Positions 1 through 9,135 of a DNA stretch of 22,249 nt are shown piece after piece (position 1 is the stretch's first letter; every line of letters begins with the position of its first letter). Source of the DNA: Flavobacterium sp. GTDB lineage: Bacteria > Bacteroidota > Bacteroidia > Flavobacteriales > Flavobacteriaceae. The notes beneath the pieces are model-generated. The model saw only the letters and a program-made list of their open reading frames with translations. It had not been told where the DNA came from and did no database searches. Location of the stretch: assembly GCA_012032075.1 (NCBI GenBank), contig JAAURU010000006.1, positions 1-22,249 of the forward strand, read 5' to 3'. Made by a program: the position numbers and the translations under genes.

Positions 1-423
1 ATCTTACTTTATAATTATTATTTTTTTATATAAAGATTTTGTTCTTTTATTGCGAGAAAAAACCTTACAAAGAATTGATATTTCTCTTATTTTGATAGTC
101 ATAATAATGCTCTATCTAATATATAGTTTACTTAACTTACTTGAGTATGATTCTCAAAAAGAGTTGTTTTATATTTTGGTTTTTAGTTTTGTATTATTTT
201 TAATGACAATAATAACAACATTTTTATTTCTTCATTCTAATAATAGAAAAAATCTTTACCTAGTATTTCTAATAGTTTGCTTTATTTTGTCTGATAGTTC
301 ATTTATCTTAAACAAACAGTTTGACTTATTTGTTTTTAAAATTATTGATCCTTTTGCACAAACTATTTCATACTATTTTTATGTAATTTATTTTTGAAAC
401 GAACTTCAAGAAAAAAAATATAG
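1..423 (+). CDS. 3' part of a polytopic membrane protein, YhhN/lysoplasmalogenase-like (frameshifted)
   Basis: The frame is open from base 2, so the gene begins outside the window. About 140 residues are visible after repair. They form several hydrophobic segments (for example around 70-125, 160-230 and 265-300), then a motif with FILSDSSFILNKQF and a final SYYFYVIYF helix. The SDS...NK motif in a membrane helix resembles the YhhN (lysoplasmalogenase-like) family; this is a family-level guess from memory of the pattern. As written the frame stops at 395-397. Restoring one T in the T-run at 391-395 continues it as LKRTSRKKI with a stop at 421-423, a basic cytoplasmic tail typical of this type of protein. 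The repaired stop lies 4 bases from the end of the convergent gene, which supports the repair. Role in the cell beyond the inner membrane is not inferred. Confidence 0.55.
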
Positions 424-427
424 AGAT

Positions 428-1347
428 TTAATTCAATATAATATTTCTAGTAGTTGCATCATACTTTTTATCATTTGATAAATAGAAATCAATTCGTCCT
501 AAATTAATACCATAACAACCTACTTGATTAATAAGTACTTTTTTCCATCTAAGTTAGTTTCTATAACTGGTTTGTCTAAAAAAGTATGTGTATGTCCTCC
601 AATTATTAAATCAATATCTTTTGTTTCTTTAGCTAATGTTATATCGCAAACTCTTTCTGGTTCATTTCTATATTTAAAACCTATGTGAGACAAGCAAATT
701 ACAATATCACATTTTTTATCTTCTTTAAGTATTCTAGTAATGTCTTTTGCAACTTCTATAGGATTATTGTAAACTGTTTCTTTGTATAATTTTTTGTCAA
801 CCAAACCTTCTAATTCAACTCCTAAACCAAATATACCAACTTTGATTCCATCTTTTACAATAATTTTATATGGCTTCACAATACCATCTAAAACGGTATT
901 TTTAAAATCATAATTAGCTGAAACAAAATCAAATTTTGCATGAGGTAATTGAGCATAAAATCCGTCAATTCCATTATCAAAATCATGATTTCCTAATGTA
1001 GCTAAATCATATTGCATCATGCTCATGAGCTTAAATTCTAATTCACCACCATAATAGTTAAAATATGGAGTACCCTGAAAAATATCTCCAGCATCTAAAA
1101 GCAAAAACATTTTTTTTCTTCTTTTTCTTATTTGTTCAATAACACTAGCTCTTCTTGTAACACCACCCATATTTGGATTTCTTGGGTCATCAGGTGGAAA
1201 AGCATCAATATGACTATGAACATCATTCGTATGAAGAATGGTTATTTTTTTAGTATCAACATTTGTAAAACTACTCAATGATAAACTTCCTATTGATAAT
1301 AAAGCCGAACTGGCTACTGTTTTTTGTAAAAAATCTCTTCTTTCCAT
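428..1347 (-). CDS. Tat-exported metallophosphatase, catalytic half of a split 5'-nucleotidase (frameshift near the C-terminus)
   Basis: About 306 residues after repair. The N-terminus has RRDFLQK followed by a hydrophobic stretch (residues 3-27), a twin-arginine export signal. The calcineurin-like metallophosphatase motifs follow in order: ILHTNDVHSH (D42, H44), LLLDAGDIFQGTPYF, ATLGNHDFDNG, ICLSHIGF and IIGGHTHTFL. These supply the Asp, Asn and His ligands of a two-metal centre. Family members hydrolyse nucleoside 5'-phosphates or related phosphoesters in the periplasm. The nucleotide-specificity domain is missing and is encoded by the adjacent upstream gene (10-bp gap), so the pair probably makes a two-chain 5'-nucleotidase. 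As written it stops at 520 after KKYLLIK. Restoring one base near 530-534 continues as INQVGCYGINLGRIDFYL and ends at 428. That tail matches the closing beta-strands of this family. Confidence 0.85.
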
Positions 1348-1357
1348 TTTTCTGACT

Positions 1358-2140
1358 TTACTTTATTAGAATTCTTTCTGTAGTAATATTTGGAATAGTA
1401 TCTATTTTTTTGAAGTAATCTATAAATAAATTTCTCAATTTATAATCTAAATCATACTTAATAGTACTATCTCTAAAAAAGTTCATGCTGTCTCCACCAT
1501 TTGCTAAATAATCAGTAGTTGCTACATAATATATTTTATCATCATCAATTGAATTTTCATTAACTTTAATATCAGTAACTGCTGTTTCATCAGCGTTAGT
1601 ATAAATAGTGATTCTAGCTAAAGGATGTGGTTTTTTTTCTTTTATAAAATAATCAGCTAATGTTCTAACTTCACTTCCTTTTAGTCCAACTATTGTTACA
1701 CTATTTTCAAAGGGCATAATTTCAAAAGCAGTTCTACTAGTCACATTTCCTTGTGGAATTATGGAACGAATGCCTCCATGATTTAATAAACAAAAATCAA
1801 TAGTTTTATTCTCACGTGTATTAAAAACGGGATTACTTAATGCTAAAGTTGTCTCTGCAAATAAATTACCAATATTTGTTTGCCATTTTCCTTTACTTTT
1901 TTCCTGAACTACTGGATTATAGGCTAAAACACTATCTAAATCTTTTGTAATATGATTTCTGTATGGCAAAATAAAGTTTTCAATTGATGAATTAATAGGT
2001 TGAGAATCATTAATATTGATTTTCTTACCTTCAATTTCATAAACCTTTTCTTTATTAACTTTACAAGAAAATAAAGCTAGGAATGTTAATAATATAACAA
2101 AATAGCTAGTATTTATTCTTTTCTTTTTTACATTTACCAT
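1358..2140 (-). CDS. Lipoprotein with 5'-nucleotidase C-terminal (nucleotide-binding) domain
   Basis: 260 residues, intact. The N-terminus is basic (VKKKR), then hydrophobic, ending in a lipobox-like LALFSC around residue 26, so it is probably lipid-anchored in the periplasm or outer membrane. The body matches the 5_nucleotid_C domain: LLNHGGIRSIIPQGNVTSR, IMPFENSVTIVGLKG and YYVATTDYLANGGDSMNFF. These are the segments that bind the nucleotide base and ribose in UshA-type enzymes. It has no metallophosphatase domain of its own. It is first in a two-gene minus-strand operon with the Tat-exported metallophosphatase. In one-chain UshA enzymes the order is catalytic domain then C-terminal domain, so here the gene order is reversed. 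Function as a partner subunit is inferred from the context. Confidence 0.85.
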   Translation of the reverse strand: MVNVKKKRINTSYFVILLTFLALFSCKVNKEKVYEIEGKKININDSQPINSSIENFILPYRNHITKDLDSVLAYNPVVQEKSKGKWQTNIGNLFAETTLALSNPVFNTRENKTIDFCLLNHGGIRSIIPQGNVTSRTAFEIMPFENSVTIVGLKGSEVRTLADYFIKEKKPHPLARITIYTNADETAVTDIKVNENSIDDDKIYYVATTDYLANGGDSMNFFRDSTIKYDLDYKLRNLFIDYFKKIDTIPNITTERILIK

Positions 2141-2161
2141 TCTTATGTAGGTTTAAATATT

Positions 2162-2169
2162 TATTTTTG
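2162..2169 (+). promoter_or_regulatory. Candidate Bacteroidota -7 box (TATTTTTG)
   Basis: TATTTTTG fits the TAnnTTTG -7 consensus of the Bacteroidota housekeeping sigma factor. It lies in the 48-bp gap between divergent genes and would give a very short leader for the plus-strand DUF6913-dapA unit. I do not see a clear TTG/TTTG -33 element about 19 bp upstream, so the call rests on one box only. Confidence 0.35.
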
Positions 2170-2188
2170 TCGAACGTGTAAAATTACT

Positions 2189-2710
2189 ATGTTTTCAATT
2201 ATTAAGAGCTTTTTTTTAAGAAAAATTATCAATAAAAAGGTATTAGAACTAAATACTGATGTGCCAAATGAAAAGATTAAAATGATAGGTATTATTGTTG
2301 ATACAACTTATTTTTTTGATACTGAAAAACTTGTGTCTGAAATAAAATCAAAAAACATTCCTTTTAAAGATATTAAAGTGTTATCTTATAATGACAAAGT
2401 AAAACATAAAGACAGTTTAACACCACTTAGTTACTCCATAAAAGACATTTCAATTAATGGAGAAATTAAAGTAATTGAAGTTAATGATTTTTTAAATTAT
2501 CCATTTGATCTTTTAATAAGTTATTTTGATGAAGAAAAATTACCACTTTTATTAGCAGTAAGTTCTTCAAAAGCTAAATTTAAAGTTGGGTTTTCTAAAA
2601 TTGATTTTAAGTTTAATCATTTTATTATTGATTCAGATACAAAAGAGTATATAAATTTCATTTCAGAATTGTTCAAATATCTAAAAATACTAAATAAAAT
2701 AGAAGCATGA
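2189..2710 (+). CDS. DUF6913-like protein of unknown function upstream of dapA
   Basis: 173 residues, intact. There is no signal peptide: the N-terminus (FSIIKSFFLRKIINKK) is basic and amphipathic. The rest alternates strand and helix: GIIVDTTYFFD, IKVLSYNDK, PFDLLISYFDEEKLPLLLAVSSSKAKFKVGF, then FNHFIIDSDTKEYINFISELFKYLKIL. Proteins of this look, often annotated DUF6913, sit directly before dapA in many Flavobacteriaceae; that recollection is the basis of the family name. Its stop overlaps the dapA start (ATGA at 2707-2710), implying translational coupling. I cannot assign a biochemical role. The 'VSSSKAKFKVGF' stretch recalls a small Rossmann-like domain, but no catalytic motif is visible. 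Confidence 0.7.
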   Translation: MFSIIKSFFLRKIINKKVLELNTDVPNEKIKMIGIIVDTTYFFDTEKLVSEIKSKNIPFKDIKVLSYNDKVKHKDSLTPLSYSIKDISINGEIKVIEVNDFLNYPFDLLISYFDEEKLPLLLAVSSSKAKFKVGFSKIDFKFNHFIIDSDTKEYINFISELFKYLKILNKIEA

Positions 2711-3585
2711 GTAAATTTGTAGGTACTGGTGTAGCACTAGTCACTCCATTTAAAAAAGATTTTTCAATAGATGTTGAAGCGTTAAAAAAGATTGTAGATT
2801 ATGTAATTGAAGGAGGAGTAGAATATCTTGTTATCCTTGGAACTACTGCAGAAACAGTTACTTTAAGCGATGAAGAAAAAGAAGTAGTTATTACAACTAT
2901 AGTTGAAGCTAATGCAGGTAGATTGCCATTAGTTTTAGGTGTAGGTGGTAATAATACAATGAAGCTTGTTCAAGAATTGAAGACCAGAGATTTTTCTAAA
3001 TTTGATGCTATTTTATCAGTTTCTCCATATTATAATAAACCAACTCAAGAAGGTATTTACCAACATTTTAAAGCAATTGCTGAAGCCTCACCACTTCCAG
3101 TAATTTTGTATAATGTTCCTGGAAGAACAGCAAGCAATATGTTACCAGCTACTGTTATTCGTTTAGCAAATGATTTCAAAAACATCATAGCTATAAAAGA
3201 AGCGGCTGGAGATATGGTTCAAGCAATGCGATTAATTAAAGATAAGCCATCTGATTTTTTAGTAATTTCTGGGGATGATATGGTTACTTTACCTATGGTT
3301 TTAGCAGGTGCATCAGGAGTAATTTCTGTTATTGGGGAAGGTTTTCCAAAGCAATTTTCTGAAATGGTCCGACTTGGATTACAAAGAAAAGTTGATGAAG
3401 CTTATGAATTGCAATATCAAATTATGGATGCAATAGATATGATTTTTGAACAAGGTAACCCAGCTGGTATAAAAGAAGTCTTTACATCATTAGGTTTATG
3501 TGAAAATGCAGTACGATTGCCATTGGTAAACACAAATGAAGATTTAGCAAATAGAATTACTATTTTTACTAAAAAAATAAGCTAA
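2707..3585 (+). CDS. dapA: 4-hydroxy-tetrahydrodipicolinate synthase
   Basis: 292 residues, the usual DapA length, intact. It condenses pyruvate with aspartate semialdehyde in the cytoplasm, the first committed step toward diaminopimelate and lysine. The TIM-barrel signatures are all present: LGTTAETVTL with T46/T47, SPYYNKPTQEG, LYNVPGR with catalytic Tyr135, IIAIKEAAGD with Schiff-base Lys164, and ISGDDMVTLPMVLAGASGVISV. The start overlaps the preceding stop by 4 bp (ATGA). It begins a housekeeping cluster that continues with bamD after a 94-bp gap. This is one of the few longer genes here with no frame break. Confidence 0.97.
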   Translation: MSKFVGTGVALVTPFKKDFSIDVEALKKIVDYVIEGGVEYLVILGTTAETVTLSDEEKEVVITTIVEANAGRLPLVLGVGGNNTMKLVQELKTRDFSKFDAILSVSPYYNKPTQEGIYQHFKAIAEASPLPVILYNVPGRTASNMLPATVIRLANDFKNIIAIKEAAGDMVQAMRLIKDKPSDFLVISGDDMVTLPMVLAGASGVISVIGEGFPKQFSEMVRLGLQRKVDEAYELQYQIMDAIDMIFEQGNPAGIKEVFTSLGLCENAVRLPLVNTNEDLANRITIFTKKIS

Positions 3586-3616
3586 AAAAAGATTTCCATA
3601 GTATCTAAATTATATC

Positions 3617-3624
3617 TAAATTTG
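3617..3624 (+). promoter_or_regulatory. Candidate -7 box upstream of bamD (TAAATTTG)
   Basis: TAAATTTG in the 94-bp dapA-bamD gap fits TAnnTTTG and lies about 56 bp before the bamD start. A weak TTT at 3593-3595 is the only -33 candidate at plausible spacing. It may give bamD and the downstream genes a promoter independent of dapA. Confidence 0.35.
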
Positions 3625-3679
3625 CAATTGCTTTTTTAGGTGTCAAAAAATGTTATTTAAAAAAGAAAAAATATAGTCA

Positions 3680-4485
3680 ATGAATAAATTTATCTGTTTC
3701 CTTCTTGTTGTTTTATCGCTTACTTCTTGTAGTGAATATCAAAAAGCTTTGAAGAGTGAAGACTTAGCTGTAAAAAACAAAGTAGCTATAGAAATGTATG
3801 AGAAAGGAAAATATACAAAAGCGATACGATTATTTGAACAAATAGTTCAAGCTTATAGAGGAAAACCTCAGGCAGAAAGAATGTTTTATATGTTCTCAAA
3901 ATCATATTACAATACAAAACAATATTATTTAGCAGGTTTTCAATTTGAAAATTTTTCATCTAATTATCCTAAAAGCGAAAAAAGAGAAGAAGCTGCTTTT
4001 TTAGGTGCTGAATGTTATTACAAGCTATCACCTGTTTATAGTTTAGATCAAACTGATACAGAAAAAGCATTGTCAAAACTTCAAAAATTTATTGATGCTT
4101 ATCCAGAATCAGAGTATTTGCCTAAAGCAAACGAATATGTTAAGGAATTAAGAGAAAAATAGAGAAAAAAGCATTTGAAATAGCAAAACAATATTATACA
4201 ATTTCAGACCATAGGTTAGAATATAATTCAGCACTAAAAGCCTTAGATAATTTTATTTCTGATTATCCTGGAACACCTTTTAAAGAAGAAGCATTATATT
4301 TAAAGTTTAGTACAGCTTATAAATTAGCAATTAATAGTGTACAATATAAAAAAGAAGAGCGTTTAAAATCGGCAAAAACTTATTATAATAGTTTTGTCAA
4401 GTTTAAAGAAAACTCTTCATTTAAGCCAAAAGCTGATGAAATGTTAGCTACAATTGATAAAGAATTACAACAATTTTCTAAATAA
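3680..4485 (+). CDS. bamD: Outer-membrane protein assembly lipoprotein BamD (frameshifted)
   Basis: About 268 residues after repair. The signal peptide MNKFICFLLVVLSLTSC ends in lipobox LTSC, so the protein is a lipoprotein. Tetratricopeptide-like helices follow: MYEKGKYTKAIRLFEQIVQAY, MFYMFSKSYYNTKQYYLAGFQFENF, EAAFLGAECYYKLSP, then ALSKLQKFIDAYPESEYL. BamD works with BamA to fold beta-barrel proteins into the outer membrane. The frame stops at 4160-4162 after LREK. Restoring one T in GAAAAAT(T)AGAG continues it as LEKKAFEIAKQYYTISDHRL and three more helical repeats to the stop at 4485, 8 bp before rpoZ. BamD is normally essential, so a real truncation is unlikely. Confidence 0.9.
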
Positions 4486-4493
4486 ATTAAATC

Positions 4494-4808
4494 ATGGATT
4501 TAAAAAAGACAACTGCTCCAGTGAATACAGTAACATACAACAAAAATGTTATTGAAGAGCCAACCGGTAATGTGTATGAAGCGATTACAATTATTGCTAA
4601 AAGAGCAGGTCAAATTAATTCTGAAATTAAAAAAGAATTAATTGAAAAATTAGAAGAATTTGCTACTTACAATGACAGTTTAGAAGAAATTTTCGAAAAC
4701 AAAGAACAAATTGAAGTATCTAAATTCTATGAAAAATTACCTAAAGCACATGCCTTAGCAGTACAAGAATGGCTTGAAGGTAGAATCTATCATAGAGAAG
4801 CAAAATAA
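4494..4808 (+). CDS. rpoZ: DNA-directed RNA polymerase omega subunit (Rpb6-like)
   Basis: 104 residues, intact. The stretch NVYEAITIIAKRAGQINSEIKK is the conserved omega/Rpb6 core: a helix that wraps the beta' subunit C-terminus and helps RNA polymerase assembly. The C-terminal part (FYEKLPKAHALAVQEWLEGRIYHR) is the extension seen in Bacteroidota homologues. It is an 8-bp step from bamD and 10 bp before coaBC, so the genes are almost certainly co-transcribed. It is shorter and more acidic than proteobacterial omega around residues 50-70; this is normal for the phylum as I know it. Confidence 0.85.
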   Translation: MDLKKTTAPVNTVTYNKNVIEEPTGNVYEAITIIAKRAGQINSEIKKELIEKLEEFATYNDSLEEIFENKEQIEVSKFYEKLPKAHALAVQEWLEGRIYHREAK

Positions 4809-4818
4809 TACATTGAGT

Positions 4819-6030
4819 ATGTCTTTATTAAGTGGAAGAAAAATCTTACTGGGAGTTTCTGGAGGAATTGCCGCTTATAAAACAGCTCATCTTGTTAGAC
4901 TTTTTATAAAAGCAGGTGCTCAAGTACAGGTTGTAATGACACCTGCTTCTAAAGATTTTGTTACTCCATTAACTTTATCTACACTTTCTAAAAATCCTGT
5001 TCATTCTAGTTTTTATAACGATGAAGATGAAAATGCAATGTGGAATAACCATGTTGAATTAGGTCTTTGGGCAGATTTTATGATTATTGCACCAGCAACT
5101 GCAAATACTTTGTCAAAAATGGCTAATGGTAATTGTGATAATCTTTTGATAGCAACTTATTTATCTTCAAAATGTCCCGTCTATTTTGCACCAGCAATGG
5201 ATTTAGACATGTATAAACATCCTTCTACTTTAGATAGTTTTACCAAATTAAAAATGTTTGGAAATACTATTATTCCTGCTGAAAAAGGAGAATTAGCAAG
5301 CGGACTTTCAGGTGAAGGTAGAATGGCTGAGCCAGAAAATATTTTAGCTTTTATCGAAAACGATATTGCTTTAAAGTTGCCATTAAAAGGTAAAAAAATT
5401 TTAATTACAGCTGGTCCAACTTATGAAGCGATTGACCCTGTTCGTTTTATAGGAAATCATTCTTCTGGTAAAATGGGTTTTGATATTGCAAAAATTGCTG
5501 CACAAAATGGAGCAGAAGTCATTCTTGTTTCTGGACCAACACATTTAAGTATAAATCATTCTTTTATAAAAATTATTCGTGTTAAATCGGCAGAAGAGAT
5601 GTATAATGCTTGTCAAGAAATGTTTGACTCTGTAGATGTAGCTATTGCTGCTGCAGCTGTTGCAGATTACAAACCAAAAAATATAGCTTCTCAGAAAATA
5701 AAGAAGAGTGATGCCGCGTTTGTAATAGAGTTAGAGAAGACAAAAGATATCTTAGCTTCATTAGGAGAAAAAAAGAAAAATCAGTTTTTGATAGGTTTTG
5801 CATTGGAAACTGAAAATGAAATTGATCATGCAAAGCTAAAAATTCAGAAAAAAAACTTAGATTTGATAGTTTTAAATTCTTTAAATGATAAAGGAGCAGG
5901 TTTTGGACATGATACTAATAAGGTTACCTTTATAGACAAGAATTTTACTATAGAGCCTATGGATCTAAAGGACAAAGAAGCTGTGGCTCAAGATATAATT
6001 AATAAAATCATTCAATATTATGATGCGTAA
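4819..6030 (+). CDS. coaBC: Bifunctional phosphopantothenoylcysteine decarboxylase / phosphopantothenate-cysteine ligase
   Basis: 403 residues from ATG 4819, a start chosen because MSLLSGRKILLGVSGG places the flavin-binding strand at the usual distance. A longer in-frame extension to 4774 would overlap rpoZ and adds no family sequence. The N-terminal CoaC half has GVSGGIAAYK, NNHVELG with the catalytic His, IIAPATANTLSKMANG and PAMDLDMYKHP. The last is the PxMNxxMW substrate loop with Asp in place of Asn and Tyr in place of Trp. The CoaB half has ITAGPTYEAIDPVRFIGNHS, SSGKMG and IAAAAVADYKPK. The enzyme makes 4'-phosphopantetheine for coenzyme A from phosphopantothenate, cysteine and CTP. The end overlaps the next start by 11 bp. 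Confidence 0.95.
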   Translation: MSLLSGRKILLGVSGGIAAYKTAHLVRLFIKAGAQVQVVMTPASKDFVTPLTLSTLSKNPVHSSFYNDEDENAMWNNHVELGLWADFMIIAPATANTLSKMANGNCDNLLIATYLSSKCPVYFAPAMDLDMYKHPSTLDSFTKLKMFGNTIIPAEKGELASGLSGEGRMAEPENILAFIENDIALKLPLKGKKILITAGPTYEAIDPVRFIGNHSSGKMGFDIAKIAAQNGAEVILVSGPTHLSINHSFIKIIRVKSAEEMYNACQEMFDSVDVAIAAAAVADYKPKNIASQKIKKSDAAFVIELEKTKDILASLGEKKKNQFLIGFALETENEIDHAKLKIQKKNLDLIVLNSLNDKGAGFGHDTNKVTFIDKNFTIEPMDLKDKEAVAQDIINKIIQYYDA

Positions 6031-6912
6031 TTTGTTAACACTATTCATTATCTCACTTTCATTACAAATGGTAAGTGGACAAGAACTTAATGCAACAGTA
6101 ACAGTTAACGCTGAAAGAATGACGGATGTTAATCCGCAAATTTTTAAGAACTTAGAAAATAAACTTTTTGAATTTTTAAATACAACAAAGTGGACCAATA
6201 AAGAATATAAACTAAATGAAAAAATTGAATGTAATTTTTTTATAAATGTTTCCGAGTTTAATTCAAATAATGTTTCTGCAACACTTCAAATTCAATCTTC
6301 TAGACCTATTTTTAATTCAACTTATCGTTCTCCTATATTAAATTTAAACGATAAAGATTTTAATTTTACATTCGTAGAGTTTGAACAATTAATTTATGAT
6401 CAAAATTCTTTCAATTCAAATCTTACTTCAGTTTTAGCATTTTATGTTAATATTATTATAGGTTTGGATATGGATTCTTATAGTGATCTTGGAGGAACAA
6501 AATACTTAGATATTGCTTCTAATATAATGAATGTAGCACAACCAAGCGGTTTTAAAGGTTGGTCACAATCTGAAGGGAATAATAATAATCGTTATTTTTT
6601 AATTTCAGATATGCTTTCTTCTACTTTTGTGCCTTATAGAAAAGCAATGTTCGAATATCATTTAAAGGTTTAGATGTAATGGCAGATGATTTAAAGAAAG
6701 GTAAAGAAGAGATTGCAAATGCTATTCAAACAATAGCTTTAATACAGAAATCTAGACCAAATGCCTTATTAACAAGAACCTTTTTTGATGCAAAAACAGA
6801 TGAAATCGTTCAAGTTTTTTCTGGTGGACCAATGACAAATAATGCTAATTTACTTGAAACTTTGAATAGAATTTCTCCATTAAATTCTGCAAAATGGAAC
6901 AATATTAAGTAA
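6020..6912 (+). CDS. DUF4835 family exported protein (PorD-like), frameshifted
   Basis: About 297 residues after repair. The signal peptide MMRNLLTLFIISLSLQMVSGQ is followed by ELNATVTVNAERM, so the protein is exported. Family features include KNLENKLFEFLNTTKWTN, NFFINV, LIYDQNSFNSNLTSVLAFYVN, IGLDMDSYSDLGGTKYL and GWSQSEG. Homologues sit between coaBC and recN in many Flavobacteriaceae. They are listed as DUF4835 and sometimes as the T9SS component PorD; I offer the second name only as recalled usage. The frame stops at 6671-6673. Restoring one T in CATT(T)AAAGG at about 6664 gives EYHFKGLDVMADDLKKGKEE and runs to 6912. Both halves match one family, so this is a single broken gene, not two. 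The start overlaps coaBC. Confidence 0.8.
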
Positions 6913-6942
6913 TTTCTTAATCTTTGCTATACAAAAAATAAT

Positions 6943-8593
6943 ATGCTTTTATCTCTTTCGATAAAAAACTATGCTTTAATTGAATCTTTAGAAATTGAAT
7001 TTTCTAATCAGTTTTCTATTATTACTGGAGAAACAGGAGCTGGAAAATCTATACTTTTAGGAGCTTTAGGCTTGGTTCTTGGCAATAGAGCCGATTTAGC
7101 GGTTTTAAGGATAAAGAGCAAAAATGTATTATTGAAGCAAATTTTGCATTGGTAAACTATAATTTGGAATCCTTTTTTAAAGAAAATGATTTAGATTATG
7201 AAGCTCAAACCATTATAAGAAGAGAAATTTTACCATCGGGAAAATCTAGAGCTTTTATAAATGACAGTCCTGTAAATCTTACTGAACTACAACAATTGGC
7301 TTTGTTTTTAATTGATATTCATTCCCAACATGAAACTCGTGAATTATTAAATGAGGAATACCAATTTAAAATTGTAGATGCAGTTGCGAAAAATGAAAGA
7401 CGATTAGAAAGTTATTCAAAAGGTTTGTCTTTGTTAAATAAAACGAATAAAGAACTGAACAAACTTATAGCAGAAAAAGAATCGCTATCAAAAGAACAAG
7501 AATACAATACCTTTCTTTTAGAAGAATTATTTAGTGCTAAACTTGTTGAAAATGAACAAGAAGAACTCGAAGAAGAATTAGAAAAACTTAGTAATGTAGA
7601 GTTCATAAAAGAGAATGTAGATAAAGTATTAGGTTTGGCCAATGAAGAACAAATAGGTACAATAGTTACTTTAAATGAAATTAAACAAGCGCTTCAAAAA
7701 TAGCAGGTTTTTCAAAAGAATATACCGATTTTTACGAAAGAATAAATAGTGTTTCTATAGAATTTCATGATATTATTGATGAATGTTTTTCCAATGCTGA
7801 AAAAATTGTCAATGATCCAGAACGTTTAGAATTTGTAAATACCAAATTGCAAACTATATATATGTTACAGAAGAAGCATCAAGTAACTTCTGTAAAAGAA
7901 CTTTTAGAGATTCAAAATGATTTAGATTCAAAAGTGGTTCGTGTTGATGATTTAGATAATGAAATCAAAAATAAACAAAAAGAATACGAAGAAATTAAAG
8001 AAAAAGTCAATCAAGTAGCCATTTTAATTACTAATGCTAGAGTAGAAGCAGCTCCTATTTTGTCACAAAAAATTGAAAAAATATTGAGTTTATTAGGAAT
8101 GCCAGATGCTAAAGTACTTTTCGAAATTAAAGAAGCTGACACTTTTTCAAAACTTGGTAAAGATATAATCAACTTATTATTTACTGCAAATAAAGGAATG
8201 GAAGTGGGTTTCATTAAGAAAACGGCTTCTGGTGGTGAAATGTCAAGAATTATGTTAGCTGTAAAAGCGGTTTTGGCAAATTATTCTAAATTACCAACTA
8301 TTATTTTTGACGAAATTGATACTGGAGTTTCTGGTGAAATTGCTATTAAAATGGGAGAAATCATGAAAGAAATGAGTCAGAATATGCAAGTTTTTGCCAT
8401 AACACATTTACCACAAATAGCTGCAAAAGGTAACCAACATTATAAAGTATTCAAATACAGTAGTAATGAAGACACTTTATCTGAATTAAAACTGTTGAAT
8501 ACTGAAGAAAGAATAGTTGAAATAGCCGAAATGCTTTCTGGTAAAGATATTTCAGATTCTGCCTTAAATCATGCAAAAGCTTTGTTGAATTAA
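6943..8593 (+). CDS. recN: DNA repair protein RecN (two frameshifts)
   Basis: About 550 residues after repair, matching the usual RecN length. It is an SMC-like ATPase that acts early in double-strand break repair. Walker A is GETGAGKS at residues 29-36. FINDSPVNL and LIDIHSQHETRELL follow, then a coiled-coil region rich in Glu, Lys and Leu. The C-terminal half has the ABC signature SGGEMSRIML, Walker B IIFDEIDTGVSGEIA and the switch region ITHLPQIAAKG. The first break is at about 7109: TTTTAA(A)GGAT restores LKDKEQKCIIEANFALVN. The second is at about 7698: CAAAAA(A)TAG restores LQKIAGFSKEYTDFYERI. Bases 7704-7846 therefore belong to the gene. It lies 30 bp after DUF4835 and 10 bp before the TPR gene. 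Confidence 0.93.
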
Positions 8594-8603
8594 AATTTAT
8601 GAT

Positions 8604-9125
8604 ATGGAAAATGTAAGCCTTTATGAAAATCTTTTTATGAAAGCAGATGCTCTAATTTCTGATGGAAATTCTTCAGAAGCTAAAGAGATTTTAGAAGATA
8701 TATTAGCGCAATGTCCAGATTTTGGAAAAGCTCATAATCATTTAGGATGGATTCATTACAATAAATTAAGTAATTATGATAAAGGCATATATCATTATAA
8801 ATTAGCTATGAAGTTTGAACCTAAATACTCAGCTTCTTATCTTAATTATGCTTATTTATTGGTTGACTTAGGTAGATATAAAGAAGCCAAAGAACACATA
8901 GATTTTGCTATTAAGACATTAGAAAATGTTGATTATTGTAATTTTTACAGTGAACTAGGAAGAATATATGAATTAGAAGGTAATTATATTTTAGCTCATA
9001 ATTATTATGAAAAGTCTAAAAAGCTAGCTTTTAATCCGCAGTTTATTGAAAATATGAAGACCAACATCAAAAGAGTTTATGAGAAAATGTCTATTTTTGA
9101 GAAATTAAAAATTAAATTCAACTAA
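8604..9125 (+). CDS. Tetratricopeptide repeat protein
   Basis: 173 residues, intact. Three to four TPR units are visible: AHNHLGWIHYNKLSNYDKGI then YHYKLAMKFEPKY, ASYLNYAYLLVDLGRYKEAK then EHIDFAIKTLENV, and FYSELGRIYELEGNYILAHN then YYEKSKKLAFNP. The canonical small residues and the Pro at the end of helix B are in place. No signal peptide or membrane segment is seen, so it is probably a cytoplasmic scaffold for protein-protein contacts. It lies 10 bp after recN and 10 bp before fabV, within the same operon. Partner and role cannot be read from the sequence. The C-terminal KMSIFEKLKIKFN is a basic, possibly amphipathic tail. Confidence 0.8.
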   Translation: MENVSLYENLFMKADALISDGNSSEAKEILEDILAQCPDFGKAHNHLGWIHYNKLSNYDKGIYHYKLAMKFEPKYSASYLNYAYLLVDLGRYKEAKEHIDFAIKTLENVDYCNFYSELGRIYELEGNYILAHNYYEKSKKLAFNPQFIENMKTNIKRVYEKMSIFEKLKIKFN

Positions 9126-9135
9126 TAAATAAAAA

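Noticed and set aside
5642..6198. Two minus-strand open frames opposite coaBC and DUF4835
   Set aside because: They lie antisense to strongly conserved genes, have biased low-complexity composition and match no family pattern.
7412..8214. Minus-strand open frames opposite recN
   Set aside because: The Ser/Leu-rich sequence is the complement of the recN coiled-coil and ATPase region; these are shadows of the real gene.
6943..8593. Programmed ribosomal frameshifting as the explanation for recN and other breaks
   Set aside because: The break sites share no slippery heptamer plus downstream structure, differ in direction and run length, and occur in many unrelated genes.
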